Source of the DNA: Paraphoma chrysanthemicola
Lineage: Eukaryota; Ascomycota; Dothideomycetes; Pleosporales; Phaeosphaeriaceae
Length of the DNA stretch: 64,000 bases
Direction: 5' to 3'
Assembly (NCBI GenBank): GCA_020744225.1
Contig: JAGMWG010000004.1
Span: 1 to 64,000 of the forward strand
A program made the translations under genes and the position numbers. The notes below the pieces were generated by a model, which was given only the letters and a program-made list of their open reading frames with translations, was not told where the DNA came from and did not search any database. This document shows positions 30,419-41,371 of the stretch, piece by piece. Every line of letters starts with the position of its first letter. The first letter of the stretch is position 1.

Positions 30419-32414
30419 TCAAGCGCTGCCCTTCCCTTTGTTCACATTGTCCCACTTGGTGGCCAAACTAGTAATGGCTGCAATGCCGCAGGACGCGATG
30501 GTAATGGCGAAGGCAACCTTGATGCCCCATGCGTACGCACGAACAACACCATCCAGATCGGCTCCTTGAAAGATCTGGCGTAGAGCTGTAGCACCAGTAG
30601 ATGTGATGAGATCGCCATCGACGTTCGGTGCGGTGCTCACAAGCTTCTGCAGGAGCTGATTAGTAAAGCCAGACTGCGCGGCTGCAATCATGAATGTGGC
30701 GCCAATAGATCGTGCGACTGTTTATGAGGAATGTAATCAGCTTCCTTCTTCAAAATTTTGGCGTCAAGTAGGACTCACATATGATGATCGCCGTAACGGG
30801 AGCTAGATCGGCTGGCGCAGCGAACGCCTGCGCGATGACGACCGGTATTTGGAGGCCCATGCCATACCCTAAGCCTGCCAAGATCTGGTATCCAACCCAT
30901 TTGCCCGTCGAGGTTCCAACATCGAGGGTGTAAAGTAGACCCGCGGAAACAGTTACGACCACAGAGCTAGCCGCGAGAAATGGAGCGGCAATGCCCGTCT
31001 TTGTAACGGCTCGACCAGAAGCGAGCGTAGAAATACTGAACAGCGCGATGAGAGGAATGTTCCGCAAACCGGAGACGATCGCACTGGTGTTGTCCACGCT
31101 TTGGAAGTATATGGGCAGGTAGTAGAGCGTGATAAAGTACGAGCCAGCGAAAAAGAAGCCCCACACCGAGTTGACCCAGACGGTCTTTTGGCGCATGAGG
31201 CGTGGTGCCAGCATAGCGCGTTCGCCTTGCCACATCTCTACGATGATGAGTGCGACAACTATAAGACCGAAGCCGACGAGCAACCCGATGACGAGGCCAG
31301 ACTTCCAAGGATGGGTGACCCCGCCGTACTGAAGCGCCAGAAGCAAGCAGAGTGATGCACCCATCACAAGCGCAGTTCCTGGGAAGTCCATTTGCAGAAG
31401 CTTCTCCTTGAGTGTAGCATCAACCCGCTTAACTGCAGCAGGAGTCTTGAAGGTGATGGCTATAACCAAAGCGGCCAGACCGCCGACCGGAAGATTGATA
31501 AAGAAGCACCTAGAGTTGTCATACCGCATCAGTATCTGTCATCATAAGAGTCGGCCACTGATCATGGCTCCTCGGTATGCGACAAAGACAACGAAGGAAA
31601 GCAATCATCACTCACCACCTCCAGGACGCCCCGTCTGTGAGTCCTCCACCAATGAGCGGTCCAGCGACAGCCGCAATGCCATATGTCATGCCAATGATGC
31701 CCGTGTAGGTGGCTCGTTTTGCAGGCTCAGCCGAAAAGGCAGAAATCGTGTATACTCCAGGCGCGACACCCGAGGCACCGAGACCCGCGATGGCGCGTCC
31801 AACAATTACAGTCGTTGAGTTTTGGGCCACCGCGCTGATCAGGCTTCCCAATTCAAAGATAAGGATCGATACCAGGAAGCTGGTTTTGAGGGGGAAGAAT
31901 TTGAACACTTTGCCCCATTGTGACTGGAACGCGCCGAGGGTCAAGAAATACGCCGAACCGTACCACGAGATATCCTGGATCCTGCCGAATCGATCGGTGA
32001 TCTTTGGGATTGCGGTTGCAACGATAGTCTTAATTGAGGAAGTCAGCGTACCGCAGATGAGGTATGGGGATGAAGGTAAAATGAGGCATTATTACCGCTT
32101 GAACTCACTTGATCTAGGGCACAGAGAGTGATGCTAAGCACGAGTGCGAGCATGATGAAGAACAATTCGAGCCCCTTTGGATAATCAACAGGTTTCGCTA
32201 CAGCCTCAGCAGCTTTCTCCTCGGCAGCAGGACCATCGTCTCCACAAGTTTCCGGATAGTGTATGCCTTTGGCCATCGATGACGCCACAATGGATGTTGC
32301 CTGCGACTCAACAGCGTCCATTTCCTTCTCAGGCCTGACTTGGTAGACTGTCTCTCCGGTTGCATTGGGCTTGCTATCCTCTGGCAAGGAATCGAGGAGT
32401 GTTGGTCGAGACAT
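30419..32414 (-). CDS. MFS multidrug transporter, DHA2 (14-TM) type
   Basis: Exons 32414-32109, 32028-31616, 31509-30779 and 30717-30419; 582 aa in frame. A soluble N-terminus of about 85 residues precedes FFIMLALVLSITLCALDQTI, where the D-x-T motif of drug:H+ antiporters is formed across intron 1. Then come GSAYFLTLGAFQSQWGKVFK, VGRAIAGLGASGVAPGVYTI (motif C-like region), GPLIGGGLTDGASWRWCFFI and many further spans, ending KWDNVNKGKGSA. Likely a plasma-membrane exporter of toxic or secondary metabolites. Substrate not predictable. Canonical fungal intron signals throughout. Confidence 0.9.
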
Positions 32415-32922
32415 GTGTGCTTGTCTTATGGCACAACTTCTGCAGCCTGCTAGAGTCCTGTAGGCTTTCGAATCGTGGTCTCAGCAATTGGTATGTGCTT
32501 GGCTTGTGTAGATGAGGTCAAACGAGGAAGTCATGGTCAGGGCAATGTACAAGGAGACGCAGACCCAAATACCCATTGAGTTCAACGCTGAACGCTCGCT
32601 TGATGGTTGTATCACAGAGCTAGACCTAACATGATGCTTCCTTTCGTGTTAACGCCGCGCTCATTGTGAAGGTAAGTCCGTTAACGCCGCTTACCGGATC
32701 GGGATTAGTGGCATCGCCGCAAGTACGGCACATTCTTAACCCTCTTGACTTGACAGAGCCCAAAGGCTAATACTTGACGTCCATCTTGTTTTATTACCAC
32801 CAAGAGTCGGTAAGACTCAGCCATAGTCACCTTCCTGCAGAACTCCGTATCGAGGTAGGATTGCAACCGATCGTCAGGCTCTTCTTCAAAGTACTAACAC
32901 AATACGAGCTCAGCGGAACTAA
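32415..32922. other. Intergenic
   Basis: Promoter side of the MFS gene and 3' side of the HET gene. Nothing recognised. Confidence 0.4.
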
Positions 32923-35027
32923 CTATTCAATCTGAACTGTCACCTTTGGTAACTCTGCCATCCACCCACAGACATTTCTCCCCCACGCAACCCCAATCCT
33001 CCGCCATCTCGTCTCATCAATTGCCGTGAGAAGCAAACCAGCACAAAACTTCTGCTTGACAAAGAACGGAAGAAGACAAAATGCTAGGAACATATTCCCT
33101 AGCTCGTCGAAGCAGTAGGTCATGATGGCCCTTCCTTCATCATGTTTGATCTTGTATATGGGCCCCTCGGGCGTTGATCTGATTGGGATCAATGCGCCGG
33201 TAATGACGAGCACAGTGTGTGCACCTGTGTTTCTGAAAGGTTCAATGGAAGCAGCAGGGGGCCATGTGCTGACAGGTCCGCTATGCTTGAATAGTTCGTA
33301 TTGAGAAACAAGCGAAGATACCGGCCCGTTCTTTGATGCCCATGTCCACGAGGGCATACCGTTGATTGTTGCCGAAGGGGGCGCGGGATGGTTGGTTATC
33401 CAGAGGAGATCAAGAGGCAGCGATATGTGCCACAGTCCCAGGATGTATGGATCTGATTGCGGCGCACCTGGGGTTTGGGCGAACACGGCGGATTTGATTC
33501 GTGTGACGAGGCCGGAAAGTGCCACTAATTTGTCTTCCTGCTTCGTGAGGGCGCATTGGGTATACGCATCCACGATACTCATCCAGTACCTGTGGAACTC
33601 TTCTAGGTTTTGTATATCAGGCACAGAGCCCCAGGTGGCAGCCTCCATCTGCAATAACTTTTGGAATAGGGTTTTGGAGGAAAGTGTGAGGAAGTGGGGC
33701 CATACAATCCAGGGAAGTGAAGGCAATGCTTTTGGGCCAAACAATGGGGCAAAGGCTTGCGACAGGAATTTGGTTCCATCTTTGATGCAGCCCCATCCGG
33801 CAGGATTCTGCTCTGCGGCAGCACCTCGAGCGCAATGCCAGAATAAGCCATTTCGCCCAAAAGACAGAGTTCGGCACGATAGCAATCTTTCCTGAAAGAT
33901 CCAGCCGCGGTGAGAAAGTGGCGAACTATCCGTAACTTCATCAATGCTCAGCGTTGCAAACATTGCAGCGACATAGGCTGATGTGCCTGGTATGTGACAC
34001 GACAAGAGCTCCAAAGGTTTGCGAGTTTTGAAACACCCTCCATGAGAATCCGAGGCACCTGCAGCCGCGATGGTGCATGTTGCTCCCTCGAATATGGCAT
34101 CCATTCTGCTCGACTCCGCGCGCCAGTCATCTGCAGAATTCTGCACGATGCACAATGCATCAATCCAGAGAAAGTCAATCCCTAGCCTCTTTGTAACCCT
34201 CATCGCATCGCGAAATGTCGTCGGAAGACTGTCTACCTGGATTGCCGATTTGAACTCGTCAATGTTAGATTTCAGTAATCGGGTCATCTTCGATGCCTCT
34301 CCCCATCGATAGGAAAGGCAGCAGTACGGCATGCTGGCCTGAAGCTCTGTTGTTGGGGTGGCGGCTTCTACAAGCCGAACAAGATTTTGGTCGAACGCTT
34401 CCAGTGAAAGAAGGCGGGTTGGTGTGTATTTGATGGGTCCACACTCTGAATGATAGCTAGCGCAGTCATCTAGCCACCTACTAGCAAGGTTGAGATGTGC
34501 CTCAGATCCTGTGAAGAAATTTGCAGAGGCAGCATCAGGTGTAGACGTCAAGTCTTCATTGCTTGCTTCTATCGGCGGCGGTTCCTTCAAACCTATTTAT
34601 TGTTTAGAAGGCAAAGTCCCATTGCAGAACGAGACTTACTCATTCCAATCCGTGACCTTACGTTGAGCGAAACATCGATCTGCTGCCCTCGATGATTCGT
34701 AGCTACAGCCGCAAGTCGAAAGTGAGGGTCGCCACGTACTTGTCGGGCAACTACAAGATAAACAGCATAGTCGCGATCGCGCTCTGGATGAGGAACACGT
34801 CGTAGCGCAGAGTAAGGATCTTGGGTCAAGGCATATCGGATATGCGTGCAGAAGTGACAGCCAGCTTGTACTGACTGTTCAAGGCTGCGTAAATCGTTGT
34901 GTAACTTCAAGTCCTCTTCGGGCGTATCACCATACCGTTGTGATATGATTTTCGAGGCTCTGAGGACCGGTTCACAGCGCTGGCATAGTCGGTCAAGTTG
35001 GGCAGACTGGTCGTTTCCAATCGTCAT
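32923..35027 (-). CDS. HET-domain protein (heterokaryon incompatibility-like)
   Basis: Exons 35027-34640 and 34592-32923; 685 aa (the frame could start 38 codons earlier at 35141). The N-terminus has a Cys-containing region (CQRCEPVLRASK; GCHFCTHIRYAL) seen in many fungal HET proteins. The HET domain follows: CLSYRWGEASKMTRL, LPTTFRDAMRVTKRLGIDFL, WIDALCIVQNSADDWRAESS, MDAIFEGATCTIAAAGASDS and later RGWIFQERLLSCRTLSFG. HET proteins trigger incompatibility cell death or act in TIR-like immunity. The C-terminus is a variable recognition region. Common multicopy family; this copy looks intact. Confidence 0.9.
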
Positions 35028-35735
35028 GGTTCGTATAGGTTCCGCGCGATTGTGCTGAATTAGTGTAGAGAGCGAATGAAAGCGGTAAATGTAATGATTC
35101 TTGGTGAGAACGTAGTGTAGCGATATTGTATGTACTGTCATTCTAGTTTTTAGGAAAGGCCCAAATTGCGTATCTCGTATTCACGCTTGTTAGCGCAGCT
35201 GACAGAGGATTGTAGCCCCAGAAAGGAAAGAGGAATGACTGCATTATGGTCTGAGCGTCGACTAGAGATATCCCGATGTAGTTTAGCTCTAGACCTTTTA
35301 CAATCGAGCTTTTATGAAAGTAGAGGCCGCAGTACAGGATAGAGAAGGAATGCAAGCTTGACTAGAGCATAAATTTCGTCGGTGAAATCTAAGGAAACCT
35401 GTACACTGGCAATATCATTTCATAACGCAAGTAGAAGTAGTTTGAGAAGCCAAAACGTAAAGTTCCGAATTGCTAGAACATTCATAGCTATTGCAAGGCG
35501 AAAGCAGAGGACGAAGCATCTGTTGCCACTTGATAACATATACGCATAAGCATAGAGTGTTAGTTACTTTACATGTCCTATATTACTATGTGTAACGACA
35601 GGTGAAGGTGAGTAAGGTGGAAAGTGAGAGACATTTGCTTGACTCAAGACCTTCGCGCCTGCCACTGACGAAGCTCTCTTCTTCAGCAGCGACCTCGAAC
35701 TCTAACACACTCACATTCCCTTAGGCGCATAAACC
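35028..35735. other. Intergenic, divergent promoters
   Basis: Between the HET gene and the MYND gene. No feature recognised. Confidence 0.4.
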
Positions 35736-36488
35736 ATGGCTTCCAATGCGCCCCAAGACTTTGGCCAACCAATGGTCCTCGAAGACTTTATCCCCGTTGA
35801 AGATTCCATCACCTTCGCCTCTCCACCTCTCTGCGCCGTTTGCCACACGCCCATTTCGCATCATCAACGCTGCAGCGGCTGCAAGAACATCAACTACTGC
35901 TCCAAACAGTGCCAGGTATACATCCAGCTCACTTTTAGGTACGCTCCCGACACTACTAACACGCAATAGTGCACCAACTGGCCGCACCACAAATCCCTTT
36001 GCAAGCCCTTCACCACATCCACACCTCCCAACAGCGCTTCCTGCCGCGCACTCTTCTTCCCAGCTACGTTCTCGCGCCCGCGCTTCATCCACCTCACGTA
36101 CGCTGACGACGGCAAACCTCTGGACATTAACAGCTACTTCCCCAATACACCAGCCCACGAGATCAAAACCATTGGCTTCCACAACCGTTACTTACCATAC
36201 TGGATCCAGCTCTCGTATGACAGCAACCCCGCTTCTTTGCGCGTCATATCTAAGAATACTGCGCCGGGCTATGCGTTTCGTGGACCGGTGGTTGCAGTGG
36301 GATATGATCCGGTGGAAGGGCTTAGTGCGCCGGCTGTGAATGTGGATACGAGGGCGTTGGGACCAGTGGTGGAGTATGCGAGGTTGAGGGGGGAGTATGC
36401 GGGTGTGGTGGTTGTGGAACAGCCGCAGGTGAGATGGACGGAGGAGGAATGGAGGAGAATTGTGGAGGGGAAGGATGGTAGAAATTGA
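35736..36488 (+). CDS. MYND-type zinc-finger protein
   Basis: Exons 35736-35915 and 35970-36488; 232 aa. The splice joins YCSKQCQ to CTNWPHHKSLC, completing a MYND finger (CAVCHTPISHHQRCSGCKNI, YCSKQCQCTNWPHHKSLC) with the full Cys/His set. The rest (about 150 residues) is a fungal extension (TIGFHNRYLPYWIQLSYD; ARLRGEYAGVVVVEQPQVRW) without recognised domain. MYND fingers mediate protein binding in chromatin or signalling factors. Confidence 0.85.
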
Positions 36489-36714
36489 CATACAGGGTAG
36501 TGCGGAAGAGATGATGGAAATGGGACGGGCGGGGTGATGAATACGATTGAAGATGGAAATTCTTGATGGGAGGCAATGGAGTACATCGACCGTACACATC
36601 CATGAACATCAGAACATGAGCCCATGAATGCTTTCGTGGATATCTCAATATATCGAGACACCATGTACGACACTACTCAATAGCCCCATGTCTAAACTGT
36701 CATGATATATCGAT

Positions 36715-37878
36715 CTACCGCGGCCGGTACATCCACTGCGACGGATGGAAAAACACATCAAAATCCACGCCCCCAAACACGCCAATCGCAGGAAACAAAT
36801 CACGCTCCCCTCTCAATCCCACATTCCCACCCTTACACCGTACATCCAACTCCTCATTCCCATCCCATCCTCCCTCTTTCTTGCCATTCCGCGTGAAAAA
36901 CACCTCGATATCTAATACCCTGCCCTGCTGCGTCTGCTCATAACTCAACGGGGCCTTGGGCATGGAAAACGTCATCCCAATGCCCACGGTATCGCCGGGT
37001 GCGAACGCAGTCGTGAAATCAATCCCACCCCATGCATCGTTCACGTACTTGCGTCCGTCGTCGCCGTGCACGCCGAGACTGCCGCGCTCCCAGCCCGGAA
37101 GCCGGAAGGTAGGGTACGGCGGCGCAGCGAAGCCAATTGCGATACCGGCGTCTGCTTCGCTGAGGGCAAATCCGCCGCGCCCTACGCCTATGACTTTGAG
37201 CTCAAAGTAGATGGTCTTGGGGCGCTGGGTGTTGAAGGGTGCGTCCCAGTAGACGGAGTAGAGGGGCAGGTTGGTCATGATGCTCGAGTCGCGGCAGCTG
37301 GCGTGGGTGCGGCAGCGCCAGTGACCGGCTTGGGGCTGGGGCAGGAGGTCACCAAAGTAGGTTGGGGCTTTTAGTAATGCGAGCTGGCCGTTTTGGATGG
37401 CGGCGTGGGTGGCCGGAGTCAGGTTTTGCGGTGGCCAGAGGGGATTGGCGTTTGTCCATGCCAGCGCTCGGGCACCTTCCTCGGGAGCTGCATTCGCGGT
37501 TGGAGAATTGTCGTAGCCTATACTTGGCGGAGGTGGGAGGAGCGCTGTATCAGGAATGACTGTCCAGTCGTGATATGGGGGTGGATCCCAGCTGGGAGGT
37601 GGCTGCTGTGGAAGCTGCTGCGATGGTGGAGGGCCTGGTGGGGGCTGGTAACCAGAAATCTTGCCTGGTGGAGGTCCTGGAGGCGGCGCATAGTCCGACT
37701 TTGAAGATGCATCGTATCCTGGAGGTGGAGCTGAAGGACTTTGGTACTTTTGCGTCGGCGTGATGCCATGCTGCTGTTGCTGTGGGCTGCTGTAGTACTG
37801 GTTGTTTCCTTGCAAGTGCGAAGAACTGGTGCCTGACTGGTCCTCGCCCTTGAGCTTCTCTTTCAGCTTCTTGAACAT
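36715..37878 (-). CDS. SPRY-domain protein with proline-rich N-terminus
   Basis: 387 aa from MFKKLKEKLKGEDQ (37878). The open frame extends 60 codons further to 38058, but an intron-like TACAG precedes this methionine, so the longer start is doubtful. Residues about 10-135 are low-complexity Gln/Pro-rich (APPPGPPPGKISGYQPPPG). The SPRY core follows: YFELKVIGVGRGGFALSEAD, GIAIGFAAPPYPTFRLPGWE, SLGVHGDDGRKYVNDAWGG, FAPGDTVGIGMTF, LDIEVFFTRNGK, DLFPAIGVFGGVDF. SPRY domains bind peptides, as in the ubiquitin-ligase adaptor SSH4 or RanBPM. Confidence 0.85.
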   Translation of the reverse strand: MFKKLKEKLKGEDQSGTSSSHLQGNNQYYSSPQQQQHGITPTQKYQSPSAPPPGYDASSKSDYAPPPGPPPGKISGYQPPPGPPPSQQLPQQPPPSWDPPPYHDWTVIPDTALLPPPPSIGYDNSPTANAAPEEGARALAWTNANPLWPPQNLTPATHAAIQNGQLALLKAPTYFGDLLPQPQAGHWRCRTHASCRDSSIMTNLPLYSVYWDAPFNTQRPKTIYFELKVIGVGRGGFALSEADAGIAIGFAAPPYPTFRLPGWERGSLGVHGDDGRKYVNDAWGGIDFTTAFAPGDTVGIGMTFSMPKAPLSYEQTQQGRVLDIEVFFTRNGKKEGGWDGNEELDVRCKGGNVGLRGERDLFPAIGVFGGVDFDVFFHPSQWMYRPR

Positions 37879-38115
37879 GTCGTATCTGTAATGGGCGCAC
37901 GGGATGAGGCGAGTTGAGTAGGCACTAAACGGTGATCTCCAAAAGTTGTCTTCTCGAAGTAGTAGGCGTTTGGTGAAGATCGGCCGTTGAGCTAACGCGG
38001 AAGAAGTAGAGTGCCGCAGTAATGTGTGCGCGGATTTAAAGGAAGACAAAGCAAACACGGCGTGGTCATTGATGACTGTGGCTGTGCAACATTCACGAGT
38101 CGGCTAATCTTGCTA

Positions 38116-38180
38116 ACGTGTTTTATAAGCGAGCGGCGCGTACAACCGAGCGGCGCACCCCACCAGCTTTGATCACCTCT
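38116..38180 (+). repeat. pogo element terminal inverted repeat, left
   Basis: 65 bp, identical as complement to 39903-39967. Confidence 0.95.
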
Positions 38181-38196
38181 CTCATCTCAACAGACA

Positions 38197-39846
38197 ATGG
38201 TTCAACGCAACGTTACTCAAATACTCCCAAATGAAGCCAATATTCAGCTTGCTATCTCAGCTATCTCAGCTAACCAACTGCAAGGCAATCGATCTGCTGC
38301 AGCAGTCTACAACGTAGCTGAAACAACACTCCGCCGCCGACGCGCTGGTATTGCTTCTCGACGCGATTGCCAGCCCAACTCAAAGAAGCTCACCCAGCTA
38401 GAGGAGGAGGTGATTGTCAGACATATACTCGACCTTGATCGACGTGGATTCGCGCCCACGTACGCAGCTGTACGTGATATGGCTGATAAGCTGCTGGCTG
38501 CGCGCTCTGCTAGTCACGTTGGCGTCCACTGGGCGCGCAACTTTGTCAGGCGTACAGACAGTCTTACGACGCGTTTCAATCGAGCGTACGATAGGCAGAG
38601 AGCTCTGTGTGAAGATCCTATCCTTATACAACGCTGGTTTGAGCTTGTAGAGGAGACAAAAGCCAAGTGGGGTATCTGCGATGAGGACGTCTATAACTTT
38701 GACGAGGCTGGCTTTATGATGGGCAAGATCACGACTCAGCTTGTCGTGACTGGGTCAGAGAGGAGAGGCCGGCCAAAGGCTATTCAGCCTGGCAATCGTG
38801 AGTGGGTGACGGTGATCGCTGCAATCAACGCTGCTGGCTGGACAGTCCCACCCTTTCTCATCTTTGCTGGCCAGTATCACCTGTCTGCCTGGTACGAAGA
38901 GGCAGCTATCCCACGCGACTGGGTGATCGCAGTTAGCGACAACGGCTGGACAAACAACGACCTTGGAGTTGCGTGGTTAAAGCACTTCAACGCTCACACG
39001 AAGACTCGTGTTGTAGGTGCGCGTCGCCTGCTTGTCCTTGATGGCCATGAGAGTCACCACTCTCTTGAATTTCAAGAGCTCTGCAAGGAGAACAATATCT
39101 ATACGCTCTGCATGCCACCTCACTCATCTCATCTGCTGCAGCCTCTTGATGTTGGCTGCTTCTCGCCGTTAAAGCGCGCGTACAGCCGCGAGGTTGAGGC
39201 TCTTATCCGACACCACATCAACCACATTACGAAGCTTGAGTTTCTTCCAGCTTTCAAGGCAGCCTTTGACCGCGCGTTCACGACAGCTAATATCTGCTCA
39301 GCCTTTCGAGGCGCAGGCCTTGTACCTCTTCAGCCAGACGCTGTCTTGTCAAAGCTGGACGTACAGCTGCGTACACCTACACCTGCTGCTCTGCCAGAGG
39401 CTGTCTGGCAGGCTCGTACGCCGAGTAACGCGCGTGAGCTTGAGGCTCAATCAACGCTGATTCGCGAGCGCGTACGCCAACACAAGAGCTCCTCGCCTGC
39501 GTCAATTATTGAGGCAATTAATCAGCTTAAGAAGGGCGCTGAAGTAATGATCCTGTCAGCTGAGCTGATGCGCGAGAGGATCACCAGCCTTGAAAAGGCT
39601 AACGAGGCAGCATCAAAGCGAAAGCAGCGCAAGAAAAAGCGTGTACAGAAGCAGGGAGTCTTAACAAAGGGAGCTGGCGAGGATATACTTACCCAACGTG
39701 AGGCTGATCAGCAGATTGCTCGTGAAGAGCGTCGAGGTGGAGAGCAATCAGGCCTCAGCCGCCAGGCTCTTGCGCGCTGCAGCAGGTGCAGAGAGACTGG
39801 GCACAACGCCCGTACGTGCAAAAAAGACTCTGTAGATACTACTTAA
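38197..39846 (+). CDS. DDE1 (pogo/Fot1) transposase
   Basis: 549 aa, single exon starting 16 bp inside the left TIR. The N-terminus has a psq-type helix-turn-helix (ANQLQGNRSAAAVYNVAETT) and a CENP-B/Tc5-like DNA-binding region (EEEVIVRHILDLDRRGFAPT; VGVHWARNFVRR). The catalytic triad is visible as YNFDEAGFMMG, LLVLDGHESHHSLEF and PHSSHLLQPLDVGCFSPLKR. The lysine-rich C-terminus ends in a CCHC zinc knuckle (CSRCRETGHNARTC). All key residues are present, so the enzyme is probably functional. Confidence 0.96.
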   Translation: MVQRNVTQILPNEANIQLAISAISANQLQGNRSAAAVYNVAETTLRRRRAGIASRRDCQPNSKKLTQLEEEVIVRHILDLDRRGFAPTYAAVRDMADKLLAARSASHVGVHWARNFVRRTDSLTTRFNRAYDRQRALCEDPILIQRWFELVEETKAKWGICDEDVYNFDEAGFMMGKITTQLVVTGSERRGRPKAIQPGNREWVTVIAAINAAGWTVPPFLIFAGQYHLSAWYEEAAIPRDWVIAVSDNGWTNNDLGVAWLKHFNAHTKTRVVGARRLLVLDGHESHHSLEFQELCKENNIYTLCMPPHSSHLLQPLDVGCFSPLKRAYSREVEALIRHHINHITKLEFLPAFKAAFDRAFTTANICSAFRGAGLVPLQPDAVLSKLDVQLRTPTPAALPEAVWQARTPSNARELEAQSTLIRERVRQHKSSSPASIIEAINQLKKGAEVMILSAELMRERITSLEKANEAASKRKQRKKKRVQKQGVLTKGAGEDILTQREADQQIAREERRGGEQSGLSRQALARCSRCRETGHNARTCKKDSVDTT

Positions 39847-39902
39847 TCTATCGTATTACTATCTATATACTGCTATCTATTGTGGTTGAGTTGTACGCTC
39901 GA

Positions 39903-39967
39903 AGAGGTGATCAAAGCTGGTGGGGTGCGCCGCTCGGTTGTACGCGCCGCTCGCTTATAAAACACGT
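39903..39967 (-). repeat. pogo element terminal inverted repeat, right
   Basis: 65 bp, perfect partner of 38116-38180. Confidence 0.95.
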
Positions 39968-40176
39968 TACGTCATGAACACGGACGAAGTTCTGCAAGCA
40001 TCATGACCAAATGCCAACAGCATCCATAAATTGATGCCAAAGATATATTCGTGAAAGATTATGAGGGCAAATATATGCGCGACGCAGTACCAACACCTCT
40101 AATTATCGACATCTTCATTCCTTCACTCACTCAACAGGGGTATACGCTTCTTCAAACACCGCACCAGCTAGACTAC

Positions 40177-41371
40177 CTACTCCAATATCCTGCTCTCTCC
40201 GTTCGCCATGTCTTGAAACCTCACATCTTCAAAGTCATCTCCGCAGCCGCCCATCTGCGCATCCTCTCCCTGCATCTCGGCCTTTGCTTCCTTCAAGGCA
40301 TCCTCCAGCGTCCACGCTTTGCGCCGTAGCCACCATGAAATGAAGCCTCCGCCCTTCTTCACTTCATCGTGCGTGGCAACCCAGTATTTGGCCTTGAGTA
40401 TCCGTTGAGCAAGTAGGCCGTTCTTCGCGCCAAGATTGAGCTGTTGTGCTGCGGATATCGAGACATCGTGGAGGCCGTGGAGGAAAGCGAGGGTCCAGAG
40501 GGGTGGGTCCGCCGTCGCGATGGGTGATAAGGCTGTGTGCGGGATGCCTAGACTAATTAGCACAAAGCGGAAACATATTCCTGGGATAGTTTTGCGTACC
40601 ATGGGGTGTGTAGATTACGCACTCGGCTCCCTCAGATACCATTCCCACGTCCTCCGCTCCGTCGCCATAGATTGAGAGCGATGACCGCTTCTTTGGGGTC
40701 GCCTGAGGCAGGAACGGGTGCGTAGCAAACGTGATGAGCAGCGCCGAGTGGTAGAACAGCGCGTCCTTGGAGGCAGTCAGCCGTGATATGCTGAGCCACG
40801 ATGGCAGCGGCAGCAGCGAATAGTCGTGCCAGTCTGCCCCGTCCTTGAACGTTGGCGTTGTGACAACCGTCCGGAAGTGATTCCAGCCAGCCACAAGCTT
40901 CGCTGCCTGCTCTGTCGCAAATACGGGAACGTCCTTGTGCACCTCCAGCAGTGTGTCCTTGTGGCAGTGGTCCGTGAACTCGTGGCTGATGGCAACCGCG
41001 TCTACAAACGTCTCTGGCTCTTCCAGGGTATTCGATCTCCGCCCCTGGGTCCGTCTTATGCCCCCAGCCAGTATCTCGACCTGCCGCGCCAGCTCATCCA
41101 CCTCAGCAACGCTCTGCACCGCGCTTGGCGTTGCATGCCATTGCTGCGAGAACCACTTCGCTACGTCCGACTGTCCCCCAGTGAACCATGGATCGATCAG
41201 GACATTAAAGTATATGCGGCTGCCGTGCTTGATTGCATTCGCGGGGCGTGGGATCTGGAGGAGCCAGCTCGTGTCGGCGTTGAGGTGGTGCAGGATGGGG
41301 CGACGCGTCGCAAGCGCTTTGACGACAGTGTCACGGATCTCGAGATTTAGTTGTATGGATGGCGCGTCCAT
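40177..41371 (-). CDS. Metallo-beta-lactamase-fold protein
   Basis: Exons 41371-40600 and 40547-40177; 380 aa. The splice joins VIYTPHG to IPHTALSPIA. An early strand carries a possible substrate-site Asp (IYFNVLIDPWFTGGQ). The metal-binding motif is SHEFTDHCHKDTL, a variant of HxHxDH in which the first His pair is spaced as H-x3-D-H-x-H. Later WVATHDEVKKGGGFISWW resembles the C-terminal His region of UlaG/RomA-like MBL proteins. Probably a hydrolase; substrate unknown. Lies directly beside the pogo insertion. Confidence 0.75.

Larger units (their letters stand above)
38116..39967. mobile_element. Intact pogo/Fot1-type (Tc1-mariner superfamily) transposon
   Basis: 1852 bp with perfect 65-bp terminal inverted repeats (38116-38180 and complement of 39903-39967, beginning ACGTGTTTTATAAGCGAGCG) and a TA duplication outside each end (38114-38115, 39968-39969). 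Each TIR contains two copies of GAGCGGCGC. One intact transposase gene. Identical ends and an unbroken frame point to very recent insertion. Confidence 0.95.

Noticed and set aside
36192..36673. Three overlapping minus-strand frames opposite the MYND gene end
   Set aside because: Ser/Pro/His-rich antisense shadows of the MYND gene and its 3' region.
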